From Candidatus Methanoperedens sp. (lineage in GTDB: Archaea; Halobacteriota; Methanosarcinia; Methanosarcinales; Methanoperedenaceae): 20,635 nt of DNA. This document shows positions 14,101 through 20,635 of the stretch, one piece after another (position 1 is the stretch's first letter; each line of letters begins with the position of its first letter). A model generated the notes under the pieces. That model was not told where the DNA came from and did no database searches. It was given only the letters and a program-made list of their open reading frames with translations. The stretch is taken from positions 1 to 20,635 of the forward strand of contig JAPZAN010000117.1 in the NCBI GenBank assembly GCA_027460605.1. The letters are read 5' to 3'. The translations under genes were made by a program, and so were the position numbers.

Positions 14101-14676
14101 ATGAGGGAATCAAAAGTATCGCGAAAAACAAACGAGACAGACATAGAAATAAAAATCAACCTGGATGGTTCCGGGAACACGGATATCAATACAGGCATAC
14201 CGTTCTTTGACCACATGCTCAACTCGTTTGCAAAGCACGGTTCCTTTGACCTCAAAGTTTCCGCGCGCGGTGACCTCACGGTGGATGACCATCATACAGT
14301 GGAAGATGTGGGTATTACTCTCGGCAGTGCAATTCACAAGGCGCTTGGAGATAAGAAAGGCATCGAGCGCTTTGGTGAGGCGCGGGTGCCAATGGACGAG
14401 GCGCTTGCAACAGTGGCTATAGACCTCAGCGGGCGCAGTTTCCTTGCCTTCAATGCCGCATTTGCAAACCAGAAAATTGGAGGATTCAATCCCCAGAATA
14501 CACGTCATTTCTTTGAATCGCTGGTCGGTAATGCAGGTTTGAATGCGCACCTCAATGTCACAGGAGAGAACGACCACCACAAGATAGAGGCGCTTTTCAA
14601 AGGATTCGGCATTGCATTAAAGAGGGCGGTCAGGATAAGCGGCTCGGGCGTACCGAGCACGAAAGGCGTTTTATAA
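14101..14676 (+). CDS. hisB: Imidazoleglycerol-phosphate dehydratase
   Basis: This 191-residue enzyme of histidine synthesis converts imidazole glycerol phosphate, the HisF product, to imidazole acetol phosphate using Mn2+. The metal-binding histidine motifs are present: GIPFFDHMLNSFAKHG, DDHHTVEDVGITLGSA and ENDHHKIEALFKGFG. RVPMDEALATVAIDLSGR is also family-typical. Length is normal for the single-domain archaeal enzyme and no deletion is seen. Its 3' end overlaps ubiA tail to tail by six bases. Confidence 0.95.
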   Translation: MRESKVSRKTNETDIEIKINLDGSGNTDINTGIPFFDHMLNSFAKHGSFDLKVSARGDLTVDDHHTVEDVGITLGSAIHKALGDKKGIERFGEARVPMDEALATVAIDLSGRSFLAFNAAFANQKIGGFNPQNTRHFFESLVGNAGLNAHLNVTGENDHHKIEALFKGFGIALKRAVRISGSGVPSTKGVL

Positions 14677-15528
14677 AATTTTATTTTTAAGGATGCTTCC
14701 TGCAATGAACGCCAGCAGGGCGAAGAACATGGCGATTTTAAAATATTTTGAAGATGCTGAAGGGTTCTTTTTCAATATCAACAACACAGCATATAAGAAA
14801 AGTGCATCTGCAATCCCGACAACATAAAGATAGGATTCGTTAAACAAATCCATGAGATATGGCAGCGGACTCAGGATAACTGCCAGAATCCCGAATGTGC
14901 AGGCAACGTAAGCAGAAGGTTTTTCTCCGATTCTTATGGGCAGGGTTGACGCCCCTTCTTTCCTGTCCCCGTCAATATCCTCGATTGCCTTGACAATTTC
15001 ACGCGCAAGAGTTGCAAGCACGGAAAGGAAAAAAAGAACAAAAGTTATCTCGATACCTTTTTCTCCAAAAGCAGCGCCGCCGAAGAGGAATGTTGAGCCA
15101 GTCAGGTATGCAACGCTCAAGTTCCCCACAAAAACTTTTCTTTTCAGCGAGAATGCATAGAAATATAAAAGCAAGGAGTTAAACGCTGCAATAAAAAAAG
15201 GGAAGCGCGATGTGCCGATAAAGCAGGAAATGATAATACCTGTTGCAAAAAGCGCAAGTGAGAAGGTATAGGCGGATTCTTTAGCTATCTTCCCGGAAGG
15301 TATAGGGCGGTCAGGGCGGTTAATAGCGTCAATACCGGCATCGAAATAGTCGTTTATCGCATTGCCGGCGCCTGTGATTAGGAATACAGTGAGAAATACG
15401 GGCAACAGCCAGATTAATGGTCCCGGCGCCGCGCTATAAGCTATGAAACCCCCGATCACGGCTGCAAGTCCTGCCATGGCGCAGTTCCTGTATCGCATCA
15501 GTTCAAGGAGTTTCCTAAAGTTTTCCAT
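14671..15528 (-). CDS. UbiA-family prenyltransferase, probable digeranylgeranylglyceryl phosphate synthase
   Basis: This 285-residue polytopic membrane protein carries the two aspartate-rich motifs of the UbiA family: NDYFDAGIDAINRPDRPIPSG, near residue 60 (with D-x-x-x-D), and DIDGDRKEGASTLPI, near residue 190. In archaea this type usually adds the second geranylgeranyl chain to geranylgeranylglyceryl phosphate in ether-lipid synthesis (EC 2.5.1.42). Quinone- or heme-related UbiA activity cannot be excluded. ATG 15528 overlaps the nadA stop by one base (TGATG), so it forms an operon with nadA. Confidence 0.82.
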   Translation of the reverse strand: MENFRKLLELMRYRNCAMAGLAAVIGGFIAYSAAPGPLIWLLPVFLTVFLITGAGNAINDYFDAGIDAINRPDRPIPSGKIAKESAYTFSLALFATGIIISCFIGTSRFPFFIAAFNSLLLYFYAFSLKRKVFVGNLSVAYLTGSTFLFGGAAFGEKGIEITFVLFFLSVLATLAREIVKAIEDIDGDRKEGASTLPIRIGEKPSAYVACTFGILAVILSPLPYLMDLFNESYLYVVGIADALFLYAVLLILKKNPSASSKYFKIAMFFALLAFIAGSILKNKIL

Positions 15529-16436
15529 CAATCACCGCGCCCCACTTCAAGCATCCTGTCAAGCGCCCGTTTTGCTTTTACCCTTACGTCCTCCGGGATT
15601 TTAATTACGTGCTCATTTCTCTCAAGCGCATGGATTATACTCCCGAGCGTATTCATTTTCATATTCGGGCAGACAGCGTATCTCGTTGCAGGAATAAAGG
15701 TCTTTTCCGGGTTTTCCTTGTTCAACCTGTGCAAGAGCCCAACCTCGGTTCCTATGATAAACTCCTTTGAGGTCGATTGCCTGGCATATTTTAACATCCC
15801 TGCTGTACTCAATACCTGGTCTGCAAGCGCTATGACTTCAGGCCTGCACTCAGGATGGACAAGGATTTCAGCATCAGGATGCTCTTCTTTTTCAAGCATT
15901 ATATCGCCGGGCAGTATCAGGTGATGGGTGGGGCAATAGCCATTCCATGGAATGATTTTCTTTTCTGTATGGGCTTCGACATACAGGGCAAGGTTCCTGT
16001 CCGGGACAAAGATTATTTCGTCTTCTGTCAATGCATTCACAACTTTAACGGCGTTTGCCGATGTGCAGCATATATCGCTTTCAGCCTTCACAGACGCGGG
16101 AGTGTTCACGTAACAGACAACAGCAGCGCCGGGATATTTTTCCTTTTCACGTCTCAGGGATTCCGGGGTTATCATGGCTGCCATGGGACACTGGGCTGAA
16201 AGTTCAGGCATAAGTACTGTTTTTTCAGGGTTAAGTACAGCCGCGCTTTCTGCCATGAAATCCACACCGCAAAAAACGATAACATCTGCGCCGCTTGAAA
16301 CTGCTTTCTGGCTCAAGCCGAATGAATCTCCTACGAAATCCGCAATATCCTGCACATCCCCGCGCTGGTAGTTATGGGCGAGGATGATTGCATTTCTTTC
16401 TTTTTTCAATTGTCTTATTCTTTCGACTTCGTCCAT
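15528..16436 (-). CDS. nadA: Quinolinate synthase
   Basis: NadA condenses iminoaspartate with dihydroxyacetone phosphate to quinolinate in NAD synthesis, using a [4Fe-4S] cluster. The three cluster cysteines are visible in VIVFCGVDFMAE, WNGYCPTHH and YAVCPNMKMNT. AIILAHNYQRGDVQDIADFV, MPELSAQCPMAAM and CCTSANAVKVV are family hallmarks. I chose ATG 16436 (302 residues), which has an AT-rich TATA-like element about 28 bases upstream; a TTG at 16448 would add four residues. The enzyme looks intact. NadB and NadC are not nearby. It is divergent from pyrF. Confidence 0.94.
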   Translation of the reverse strand: MDEVERIRQLKKERNAIILAHNYQRGDVQDIADFVGDSFGLSQKAVSSGADVIVFCGVDFMAESAAVLNPEKTVLMPELSAQCPMAAMITPESLRREKEKYPGAAVVCYVNTPASVKAESDICCTSANAVKVVNALTEDEIIFVPDRNLALYVEAHTEKKIIPWNGYCPTHHLILPGDIMLEKEEHPDAEILVHPECRPEVIALADQVLSTAGMLKYARQSTSKEFIIGTEVGLLHRLNKENPEKTFIPATRYAVCPNMKMNTLGSIIHALERNEHVIKIPEDVRVKAKRALDRMLEVGRGD

Positions 16437-16524
16437 ATTCAGGGTCAAACATTATCCTATTGCTTAAATTGTTTTCTAACCTCCATGGCAATATTAAAGG
16501 GGATTGAAAGACTTTATGGTTCAT

Positions 16525-17175
16525 ATGCAAAAGGACACGCGCCTCATCTTGGCTCTTGATGTTACAGATAAGAATGCAGCTATCGCGATATCAAAGGAAA
16601 CGGCAGAGCACGTGGATGCAATCAAGATAGGCTATCCGCTGGTGCTTGGCGCGGGACTTCCTATAATTGGTAAAATTCGTGAATTTGCGCCTGTGATTGC
16701 GGATTTTAAAGTGGCTGATATCCCGAATACCGCTCATATGATATGCAGCCAGGCGTTTGAAGCAGGTGCAAGCGCGGCAATCGTTCACGGTTTCACAGGA
16801 CGGGACAGCCTTCTTGAATGCGTAAAAACTGCAAGCGAATACGATGGGGAGATTTTTGTAGTCACGGAAATGAGCCATCCGGGTGCTGTTGAGTTCATGG
16901 CGCCAAAAGCTCTGGAACTTGCCTCACTTGCGGTTGAATGCAAAGCGCAGGGCGTGGTAGCCCCAGCGACGCGCCCCGAAAGAGTGGAAAAAATACGCGG
17001 CATTGTTGGCGGGCTGACTATAATCTCACCCGGCGTGGGCGCGCAGGGAGGAAGCGCAGCAGATGCGATAACAGCGGGCGCGGATTATGTTATCGTGGGG
17101 CGGACTATTTATAATTCAAAGAACCCCGGAAAAGAAGCTGAAAAGATAGCTAAAGAGATAGAAAAGTGCCGATGA
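16525..17175 (+). CDS. pyrF: Orotidine 5'-phosphate decarboxylase
   Basis: PyrF makes UMP from OMP, the last step of de novo pyrimidine synthesis. LILALDV opens the barrel, DAIKIGYPLVL carries the first substrate lysine, and ADFKVADIPNTAHM is the catalytic DxKxxD motif. ISPGVGAQGG and ADYVIVGRTIY are the phosphate-binding segments. From ATG 16525 it has 216 residues, usual for archaeal PyrF. ATG 16516 and TTG 16504 would add three or seven residues not expected by the family. Confidence 0.93.
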   Translation: MQKDTRLILALDVTDKNAAIAISKETAEHVDAIKIGYPLVLGAGLPIIGKIREFAPVIADFKVADIPNTAHMICSQAFEAGASAAIVHGFTGRDSLLECVKTASEYDGEIFVVTEMSHPGAVEFMAPKALELASLAVECKAQGVVAPATRPERVEKIRGIVGGLTIISPGVGAQGGSAADAITAGADYVIVGRTIYNSKNPGKEAEKIAKEIEKCR

Positions 17176-17272
17176 TGAAACAAAACAAGGCTGAAAACGT
17201 GATGAGCCCTATGAGTACTGAGGCACAACCGAAACACATAATACCCATCCACAATATATTCAAAATACAATC

Positions 17273-17419
17273 ATGCCATCTGAAAAATGTACCTTCTGCT
17301 CAGGAGAAAAATGCACGGCAGCGAACCTTGAACCCTGCGACTTTGAGGGAGACAACTTCAAGGAATGCCTGCGCTACCGTCTTTATTTCATAAGACCGGA
17401 AGCTATACAGTTTCGTTAG
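17273..17419 (+). CDS. Cys-rich miniprotein (48 aa), putative metal binder
   Basis: An ATG at 17273 opens 48 residues with MPSEKCTFCSGEKC followed by LEPCDFEG and FKECLRYR: five cysteines, four of them spaced C-x2-C-x4-C-x7-C. An AATATATT element lies slightly close upstream (13-20 bases). The 3' end overlaps the flavodiiron gene tail to tail by 17 bases. No family is recognised; an alternative frame at 17166 is less convincing. Confidence 0.5.
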   Translation: MPSEKCTFCSGEKCTAANLEPCDFEGDNFKECLRYRLYFIRPEAIQFR

Positions 17420-18611
17420 CTTTAACCATAGACGCTATTTTCTGCCCCAGCGCGTAGCACTTCGCCAAATCCTGCTCATCCGGCCTGAAGTTCACTTCAA
17501 GCGACTCAACAGGTTCAAACCCTGCGGATTTTAATTTTTCATTTACAGCCTTAACAGCCCCGCCGGCCCAGCCATAGGAACCGAAGGTTGCCCAGAGCTT
17601 ATTCTTCGGCCGCAAGCCCATAAGATACGTCAGGAACCCGCCAACTGTCGGGAACATGCCGTTATTCAACGTGGGTGAGCCGATAATGACTGCCTTGGCT
17701 TCAAGCACCTCTTTAACTATCTCGCTCCATTCATTCTTGCGCAGATGGAATAGTGCAGCCTCTACTCCAGAATCAGCCACTCCCCTCAGGATTTCATTAG
17801 CCATTGTCTCTGTGCTGTTCCACATGGTATCATAAATGACAAGCACTTTCTGTTTCGAGATCCCTTGAGCCCATTTGAGATATGCGTCTATTATCTTTCC
17901 CGGGTTTGTCCATATCATGCCATGCGATGGCGCTACCATCTTAATCTCGATGCCCAGTTTCTGGAGCTCCTCTATTTTTTTAAGGATAATACCTGCGAAT
18001 GGCATCAGGATGTTGGCATAATACTTGGCAGCCTCGTCCATCACGGTATCGCATTCGTATCCAAGGAGGCTGCATAAATCTTCATCAAACCTGAATGAAG
18101 AGGCAAGGTGCTGCCCGAAGCCGTCGTTGGACAGGAGGATTTTATCCTCTTTCAGGTAGGTGAACATACTGTCAGGCCAGTGGAGCATCGGCGCGGTGAT
18201 GAAGAACAGCGTCTTTTTGCCAAGCGTCAGTTCATCGCCCGTCTTGACAGTCCTGAAATTCCAGTTTGTCCTGTAATGCCGCAACAACCCCTCTTTTCCT
18301 TTTTCAGTAGCAATAACCTGGGCATTCGTTGCTATTTTCATTATTTCGGGCAGGGAGCCCGAGTGGTCCATCTCAACATGGTTTGAGACGATGTAGTCAA
18401 TCTTCGAAGGGTCTATAATCTCTTTTATACGTTCAATCATCTCGCCTGCAAAGCCGTGTTTTACGGTATCTACAAGCGCAATTTTATCATCGACTATGAG
18501 ATATGCATTATACGTGCCGCCGCGCGGCGTCGTGTACCCGTGGAAATCACGCAGGTTCCAGTCCACGACGCCGACCCAGTAGACTCCGTTAGTTAATTCA
18601 ATTTTTGTCAT
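17403..18611 (-). CDS. fprA: Flavodiiron protein, FprA-type (F420H2 oxidase / rubredoxin-oxygen oxidoreductase)
   Basis: This 402-residue protein reduces O2 to water in anaerobes. The N-terminal metallo-beta-lactamase-like domain has the diiron ligands in SNHVEMDHSG (residues ~78-83), MLHWPDSMFTYL, LLSNDGFGQH and APSHGMIW. The C-terminal flavodoxin domain binds FMN: VIYDTMWNSTETMANEI, GSPTLNNGMFPTVGGFL and TFGSYGWAGGAV. In methanogens and relatives FprA takes electrons from F420H2; many other flavodiiron proteins use rubredoxin, and one is encoded divergently here. ATG 18611 follows a GTGGGA element; the GTG at 18623 would add four residues. Confidence 0.92.
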   Translation of the reverse strand: MTKIELTNGVYWVGVVDWNLRDFHGYTTPRGGTYNAYLIVDDKIALVDTVKHGFAGEMIERIKEIIDPSKIDYIVSNHVEMDHSGSLPEIMKIATNAQVIATEKGKEGLLRHYRTNWNFRTVKTGDELTLGKKTLFFITAPMLHWPDSMFTYLKEDKILLSNDGFGQHLASSFRFDEDLCSLLGYECDTVMDEAAKYYANILMPFAGIILKKIEELQKLGIEIKMVAPSHGMIWTNPGKIIDAYLKWAQGISKQKVLVIYDTMWNSTETMANEILRGVADSGVEAALFHLRKNEWSEIVKEVLEAKAVIIGSPTLNNGMFPTVGGFLTYLMGLRPKNKLWATFGSYGWAGGAVKAVNEKLKSAGFEPVESLEVNFRPDEQDLAKCYALGQKIASMVKANETV

Positions 18612-18703
18612 ATTCATTCCCACGATAGCTATTTATCTCAATGGGATAATAGTTTTTGGTATGCGTGCGAGTATGACTTCTGCTTATTAAAACGAGGTGA
18701 AAT

Positions 18704-18859
18704 ATGATAAAATATCGCTGTACTGTTTGTGGTTATATCTATGACCCCGAAGTCGGGGACACTCCAAGGATTAAACCCGGGACAGCATTTGAAGACCTGC
18801 CGGGCGACTGGGTATGTCCCCAATGCGGTGTGGGCAAGGATATGTTTGAAAAAATGTAA
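18704..18859 (+). CDS. Rubredoxin
   Basis: This 51-residue protein has the two iron-binding pairs YRCTVCGYIYDP and WVCPQCGVGKDMFE, giving Cys at 6, 9, 38 and 41 and the usual GTAFEDLPGDWVCP segment. It carries one electron on a single Fe(Cys)4 site in the cytosol. A GAGGTG ribosome-binding site (18694-18699) precedes the ATG. It is divergent from the flavodiiron gene with about 90 bases between starts, which suggests shared control and electron transfer to that enzyme in oxygen detoxification. Confidence 0.95.
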   Translation: MIKYRCTVCGYIYDPEVGDTPRIKPGTAFEDLPGDWVCPQCGVGKDMFEKM

Positions 18860-18865
18860 CTTAAG

Positions 18866-18894
18866 AGCTGCGGCTGCTTAAAGAACCCGCAGCT
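18866..18894 (+). terminator. Hairpin downstream of rubredoxin
   Basis: AGCTGCGG (18866-18873) and CCGCAGCT (18887-18894) form a perfect 8-base stem with a 13-base loop, 6 bases after the rubredoxin stop. No T-run follows, so it may protect the 3' end of the mRNA instead of terminating transcription. Confidence 0.45.
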
Positions 18895-18962
18895 TCGGTA
18901 GATTTATTAACGAAGGGGAAACAATTGGGAAAATACCTAAATAGTATTGAATCCAAATATTA

Positions 18963-18980
18963 ATTCGTATAATTACGAAT
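18963..18980. promoter_or_regulatory. Palindromic operator candidate upstream of nifB
   Basis: ATTCGTA-TAAT-TACGAAT is a perfect 7+7 inverted repeat ending 14 bases before the nifB ATG. Its position over the core promoter/start region suits a repressor. It does not match the GGTA-N6-TACC or GGAA-N6-TTCC patterns described for the archaeal nitrogen repressor NrpR. Confidence 0.5.
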
Positions 18981-18994
18981 AAAACGAGTTGAAT

Positions 18995-19885
18995 ATGAAA
19001 CAGGAACGTTGGGGCAATATCGGGTCAAAGTTTGCACATCTTACGAGTGTGCACCCGTGTTACAACGAAAAAGCGCATTTTACGACAGCCAGGATTCACT
19101 TAGCTGTGGCGCCGCGCTGTAATATCCAGTGCAACTACTGCATAAGGAAACTGGACAAATGCGAGCACAGGCCGGGTGTAGCTGGCGCCATTCTCAATCC
19201 GCAGGAGGCGCTTGTCAGGGTTGATAAGTACATAAAAGAAATGCCAAACCTGCGCGTTGTAGGCATCGCAGGACCCGGTGAATCGCTTGCAAATGAAGAG
19301 ACATTCGAAACCCTGCGTCTTGTCCATGAAAAATATCCGGAACTTATAAAATGCGTGGCAAGTAACGGTCTTTTACTTGCTGAAAAAGTGGACAGGCTCA
19401 TCGAAGTGGGAGTTACCAGCGTCACGGTTACCATCAATGCGGTTGACCCCGAAGTCGGGGCGAAGATATACTCTTTTGTGAGGTATCACGATAAGACCTA
19501 TAAAGGCGTTGAAGCTGCAAAACTGCTTATTGAGAACCAGTTCATGGGAGTGAAGAAAGCAAGCGAGGCAGGACTGAATGTAAAAGTAAACACGGTGCTC
19601 ATCCCGGAGATCAATTTTGAACAGGTAAAGGAAATTGCCAAAAGGTCGGCAGAGAATGGCGCGATAATCATGAACATTATTCCATTGATACCGCTTAACA
19701 AGTTTGAGAAAGAAAGAGCGCCGGAATGCGATGAACTCAACATGGCAAGGACGATAGCAGAAGAGTTCCTGCCCCAGTTCAGGCTGTGCAGGCAGTGCCG
19801 CGCGGACGCGATAGGGGTGCCGGGATTCGAACCCTGCGGTTCTCCGGTGCAGGCAAGAACTACAGGTGAATACTATCATGCATAA
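18995..19885 (+). CDS. nifB: Nitrogenase cofactor biosynthesis radical SAM protein NifB
   Basis: NifB fuses two [4Fe-4S] clusters with a SAM-derived carbide to form NifB-co, the precursor of the nitrogenase cofactor. This is the short archaeal form (296 residues from ATG 18995; a TTG at 18989 adds two), without a NafY-like domain. HPCYNEKAHFTTARIHLAVA precedes the radical SAM motif CNIQCNYC (C-x3-C-x2-C), then EHRPGVAG, GIAGPGESLAN and ASNGLLL. RLCRQCRADAIG near the C-terminus supplies further cluster cysteines. It seems complete. No nifHDK genes are in the window. Confidence 0.93.
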   Translation: MKQERWGNIGSKFAHLTSVHPCYNEKAHFTTARIHLAVAPRCNIQCNYCIRKLDKCEHRPGVAGAILNPQEALVRVDKYIKEMPNLRVVGIAGPGESLANEETFETLRLVHEKYPELIKCVASNGLLLAEKVDRLIEVGVTSVTVTINAVDPEVGAKIYSFVRYHDKTYKGVEAAKLLIENQFMGVKKASEAGLNVKVNTVLIPEINFEQVKEIAKRSAENGAIIMNIIPLIPLNKFEKERAPECDELNMARTIAEEFLPQFRLCRQCRADAIGVPGFEPCGSPVQARTTGEYYHA

Positions 19886-19909
19886 ACGCGTATAAAAGGA
19901 GGTAACAAT

Positions 19910-20065
19910 ATGTGCTCAGCAGAATCACCAATCAGTATGGACATAGAGGAAGGAGATTTGATCACAATCCAATTTAAGTGCCTGGATTGTAATTCTAAAT
20001 TCCGCGGCATTGGAAAAAAGATGAGATGCCCATCGTGCCAATCAGCCAATGTTGAGAAAGTTTAG
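19910..20065 (+). CDS. Zinc-ribbon miniprotein downstream of nifB (51 aa)
   Basis: A strong AAGGAGGT site (19896-19903) six bases before ATG 19910 opens a 51-residue frame starting 25 bases after nifB. IQFKCLDCNSKFRGIG and MRCPSCQSANVEKV give two CxxC knuckles (Cys 24, 27, 40 and 43), a rubredoxin-like zinc or iron ribbon. It is probably co-transcribed with nifB. Its role is unknown; iron-sulfur or nitrogenase-related functions are guesses from position. Confidence 0.8.
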   Translation: MCSAESPISMDIEEGDLITIQFKCLDCNSKFRGIGKKMRCPSCQSANVEKV

Positions 20066-20071
20066 GCAAAT

Positions 20072-20635
20072 TCATCTGTTTGCAAATATCTCATCCATGC
20101 TCCCGCTCCTGAAACCTTTGAGATCAAGGGTAACATAAGAAAACCCCAGCCTCTTAAATTCCGATACAATATCCTCACGCATTTTAAGAAAACGTGTCAT
20201 CTCGGAAGGCATGATCTCAATGCGCGCTATTCCGGCATGGTCGCGCACCCTCACCACATTAAACCCGGCTTTTTTAAGATAACTCTCAGCGTCGCCCACA
20301 CGCCTGAGCGCCTCAGTGGTGATTGCCTGCCCATAGGGAAAACGCGAGGAAAGACATGCCATGGAAGGCTTATCCGCAACAGATAAACCAAGTTTACGCG
20401 CCATTTCGCGGATTTCTTCCTTGGTGACTTTAAATTCAACAAACGGGTTGTATATCCCCTCCTCCACAACAGCCCTGTGACCAGGCCTGTGGCTTCTCAG
20501 GTCTGAGGTGTTTGTTCCCTCGATAATCGTATTCATACCATGTACAGCGGCAAGTTTCTTTAATTCGCGTATTAGCCCTTTTTTGCAGTGATAGCATCTA
20601 TCAACCGGGTTCTTTGCAAATCCGGGCTCCCCGAG
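20072..20635 (-). CDS. larE: LarE-like ATP-dependent sacrificial sulfur transferase (N-terminus beyond window)
   Basis: The frame is open to the right edge, so the ATG at 20536 is internal and the ATP-binding N-terminus is outside. The visible part has the CxxC-containing NPVDRCYHCKKGL, EGTNTSDLRSHRPGHRAVVE, and KPSMACLSSRFPYG with the cysteine that in LarE is sacrificed as sulfur donor, followed by RVRDHAGIARIEIMP. LarE thiolates the carboxylates of the LarB product to make the nickel-pincer cofactor. Archaeal members outside lar operons may serve other sulfur transfers. It is convergent with the zinc-ribbon gene, six bases apart. Confidence 0.88.
   Translation of the reverse strand, partial: LGEPGFAKNPVDRCYHCKKGLIRELKKLAAVHGMNTIIEGTNTSDLRSHRPGHRAVVEEGIYNPFVEFKVTKEEIREMARKLGLSVADKPSMACLSSRFPYGQAITTEALRRVGDAESYLKKAGFNVVRVRDHAGIARIEIMPSEMTRFLKMREDIVSEFKRLGFSYVTLDLKGFRSGSMDEIFANR

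Noticed and set aside
17166..17393. 75-residue frame overlapping the end of pyrF
   Set aside because: It has no domain-like pattern; the Cys-rich frame at 17273 in another register is the more credible gene.
19815..19848. Sequence resembling a reversed tRNA T-arm (GGGATTCGAACCC)
   Set aside because: It lies in frame inside nifB and encodes the family-conserved VPGFEPCG segment; no acceptor, D or anticodon arms can be formed around it.

Overview
This window is archaeal chromosomal DNA, most likely from a Methanosarcinales-type euryarchaeon and plausibly a Candidatus Methanoperedens (ANME-2d) relative. The evidence is archaeal-only or archaeal-type genes: an Orc1/Cdc6 initiator, UPF0147, an SSSCA1-like zinc protein, a UbiA-family lipid prenyltransferase, single-domain NifB, an FprA-type flavodiiron protein and the protein-only RNase P HARP. 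TATA boxes about 28 bases ahead of several start codons also fit. The genus is an inference; the domain is secure.

Layout. (1) Bases 1-2650 are an AT-rich accessory block, all on the + strand. It holds the 3' end of an SPPY-type DNA methyltransferase overlapping a TdeIII/MjaII-like restriction endonuclease, two small proteins (one antitoxin-like), and a 291-residue protein with a TIR/deoxyribosyltransferase-like C-terminal domain. It looks like a defence island; base composition changes abruptly at about 2690. (2) Bases 2693-4938 hold core genes: an Rsm22-like methyltransferase, the SSSCA1-like protein and UPF0147. (3) Bases 4939-5498 look like a chromosomal replication origin: five ORB-like elements, two groups of which flank a very AT-rich stretch, directly upstream of orc1/cdc6. 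That initiator gene is broken, lacking its Walker A segment and changing frame. (4) Bases 6671-9799 hold signal peptidase, hisS and a membrane-anchored TPR protein with an exact 120-base repeat period. (5) Bases 9928-11102 are a decayed toxin-antitoxin patch (UPF0175 antitoxin, broken PIN toxin, PIN remnant) and a Cys-rich miniprotein. (6) Bases 11223-17419 hold housekeeping genes: CNNM/CBS transporter, hisF (with an internal in-frame deletion), a small membrane protein coupled to HARP, hisB, ubiA, nadA, pyrF and a Cys-rich miniprotein. (7) Bases 17403-20635 hold a flavodiiron protein divergent from rubredoxin (oxygen detoxification), nifB with a zinc-ribbon miniprotein (nitrogenase cofactor assembly), and a partial LarE.

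Two points most deserve attention: the candidate origin, and the fact that three genes (orc1/cdc6, a PIN toxin, hisF) each lack an internal block of roughly 60-100 bases. The recurrence suggests either a systematic assembly problem or real small deletions. The TIR-like protein beside the restriction-modification genes is the best candidate for an undescribed system.
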